DNA from: Ostrinia nubilalis
Taxonomy: Eukaryota > Arthropoda > Insecta > Lepidoptera > Crambidae
Direction: 5' to 3'
DNA length: 64,000 nucleotides
Assembly: GCF_963855985.1 (NCBI RefSeq)
Contig: NW_026973566.1
Coordinates: 1,550,001-1,614,000 of the forward strand
Shown piece by piece: positions 62,725 through 64,000 of this stretch; within the stretch, counting starts at the first letter, position 1, and each line of letters opens with the position of its first letter. Position numbers and translations under genes: made by a program. Below the pieces are notes generated by a model that saw only the letters and a program-made list of their open reading frames with translations, was not told where the DNA came from and made no database searches.

Positions 62725-62924
62725 CTTCTCCGATACCTCTGCGAAGTGCGACTTACGTTTTCCAGAGAACATCCAAATTGGACGCAAGGCTAATGGAGTA
62801 AATTTCTATGGATCGATGATTGCAGAGTCACCTTAAGAGCTCCAGACGGCCGTGGAAGTGTATAGAGAAGGTGCGGAGAAGAGTTACTACGCAAACAGAC
62901 AGTTTTCATAAAGATTTTACTCCA

Positions 62925-63350
62925 TTAGTCTAACGTACAATTTACATGTTCTCTAGAAAACGTAAGTCGCACTTCGCGAAGGTATCGGAGAAGTTCTGGT
63001 CCTCGAGATGGTCTTCGAGTATGCAGGTTATGATCCTCCATCCTTCTTCTTATTGTGTGCTCACTGACATTCACTGGGCTTGCTGTTTGTAAACGCTGGC
63101 GTATCTCAAACGTAGTCAGAACCCGATTTCTTGATATTGCAAGCACGATAATCGGGTCATCGCGCGCTGATTTACACCTTAATTCCCCACTTCTTGGTCT
63201 TCTTGTGTAAAAGGCGGTCTGGTCATGCCTTTTTAACGTGTATTTTAAGTTTGTACGCCATAAATTGAAAGTTTCAGCCATCTCCCGCTGCATACGCCCT
63301 TGACTTCTAAGCAACACTGTTTGAGCAACTTGAGCTGAAGTAATGGACAT
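62925..63350 (-). pseudogene. Tc1-like transposase N-terminus, right arm
   Basis: About 95% identical by eye to the left-arm protein and slightly longer (adds ELLRYLREVRLTFSREHVN). It runs into the centre of the palindrome and ends there without a catalytic domain. Confidence 0.8.
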
Positions 63351-63652
63351 TATTTTCAAATTATGGAGACGAGAATAACCCTAAGATTAATTTAAAAACA
63401 AAAAACAAAATGCCAAACCTTTACAACATTTAATATCGAATTTAAACTTACCCGTACTCTTTACGCTCCAACAACGAAATGCGTTTCTAGAGTCAAAAAA
63501 GTTAAACAGACGCATTTTTTTATTAATTTAGCCTCTTAAACTAACAAAAACAAATGTTCTGTTAACATGTCACACGAAACTTAGGTATACAACACCTATT
63601 TGGCCTCATATCTGGGTGTTTAGGCTTGGGCCAAATTCCGTGCCGCTGAGTG

Positions 63653-63829
63653 TATAAGTGTTATTAGTGTGTGCAAGTGCAATGTTGGGTGTGTTAGTGT
63701 ATTAAGTGTCATGTGGTGGATGATTTCTATGTGTAAATTAAGATAAATAATTGTAGTAAATAAATTAAATAGTGAATGAAAAACAATAAAATTTACCAAG
63801 GCCGGGTTCAAGCAGTAGACAATTGATAG
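63653..63829 (-). other. downstream of a LINE ORF1 stop
   Basis: AT-rich. The minus-strand frame MNPALVNFIVFHSLF from 63811 could be the start of ORF2, cut by the Tc1-like element. It has no motif. Confidence 0.35.
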
Positions 63830-64000
63830 TCATTGTGGGTTACGTAGTTTGGAGAGGTCAACTTCATTTTTAATTTCCACGTGTGGGGAATTCTCAGTCT
63901 TTCTTATAAATATTCTTCCATTTGACGTCCAGCAGTATTTGTATCCAGCGGACGAGGCCAAGTCGCGTGCCAGGAAAAAAATTCTTCTAGCCTTTGCAGT
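63830..64000 (-). CDS. LINE ORF1, C-terminal end (partial at window edge)
   Basis: Reads AKARRIFFLARDLASSAGYK, then YCWTSNGRIFIRKTENSP, EIKNEVDLSKLRNPQ, stop at 63830. The ARRxFxLARDL ... YxWxxNGxIFxRK pattern is the conserved C-terminal region of CR1/Jockey ORF1 proteins. The beginning lies beyond 64000. Confidence 0.75.
   Translation of the reverse strand, partial: TAKARRIFFLARDLASSAGYKYCWTSNGRIFIRKTENSPHVEIKNEVDLSKLRNPQ

Larger units (their letters stand above)
62067..63652. mobile_element. palindromic Tc1-like element (two opposed half-transposases)
   Basis: Arms of about 700 bases start CACTCAGCGGCACGGAATTT and are flanked by TA (62065-62066 and 63653-63654). Each arm encodes the same N-terminal part of a Tc1-type transposase, reading inward. 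The central ~150 bases continue the left-arm sequence (TLRAPDGRGSV region) before meeting the right arm. A snap-back derivative, non-autonomous. Confidence 0.85.

Overview
The window looks like insect nuclear DNA, most likely from a moth or butterfly (Lepidoptera). It is AT-rich and has no convincing single-copy host gene, rRNA, tRNA or CRISPR array. Almost everything identifiable is transposable-element sequence. The lepidopteran reading rests on recalled resemblance of several repeats (the Jockey-like LINE ends at 13138 and 16480, the Helitron ending at 11094, the RTE tail at 17880) to repeats common in that order. It was not checked against a database. All coding calls come from reading translations by eye.

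Layout. 1-3300: minus-strand Ty3/gypsy-type relic with gag, a broken integrase and a downstream array of nine small hairpins. 4281-6877: foldback element with about 840-bp inverted arms and a 9-bp target duplication. 7437-11504: non-autonomous DNA element with 7-bp target duplication, split by a non-coding LTR element with identical 143-bp LTRs and carrying a Helitron-like insert. 11655-12763: RTE-clade LINE scraps, one with a twin-priming-type inversion. 13138-16480: Jockey/CR1-type LINE. 17880-19855: RTE-clade LINE. 19853-21591: long-TIR mariner-like foldback. 21592-22802: opposed TATAA-rich arrays, a GC-rich patch and a TTGC array. 23905-26933: tandemly duplicated non-coding repeat full of GCCGCCATCTTG motifs. 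26938-27903: piggyBac-type element. 27922-33462: almost complete I-type LINE with RNase H. 33557-34423: second copy of the 7-bp-TSD element. 34639-37296: TIR element with a hAT-like MITE inside.

37870-56110 is a nest. One minus-strand LINE was cut by four later insertions: a piggyBac-like element (39567-41011), a CR1-like LINE (41280-44628), a 9.5-kb DNA transposon (44872-54336) and a 1.1-kb TIR element (54763-55851). Removing each insert with one copy of its target duplication brings the old LINE reading frame back together or brings matching LINE segments side by side. The 9.5-kb element is the most interesting item. It has 34-bp terminal inverted repeats, a 4-bp target duplication, and a gene for a large protein with a DDD/DDE-like (DUF7869-like) domain behind 189-residue tandem repeats. 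It was itself interrupted by a young LTR retrotransposon (48804-52623).

56111-64000 holds a TIR element with unusual duplicated ends, a 107-bp tandem array, a long GT microsatellite, LINE fragments and a palindromic Tc1-like element made of two opposed transposase N-terminal halves. The elements do not form a pathway; their relationship is stratigraphic, each insertion dating and breaking the one below it.
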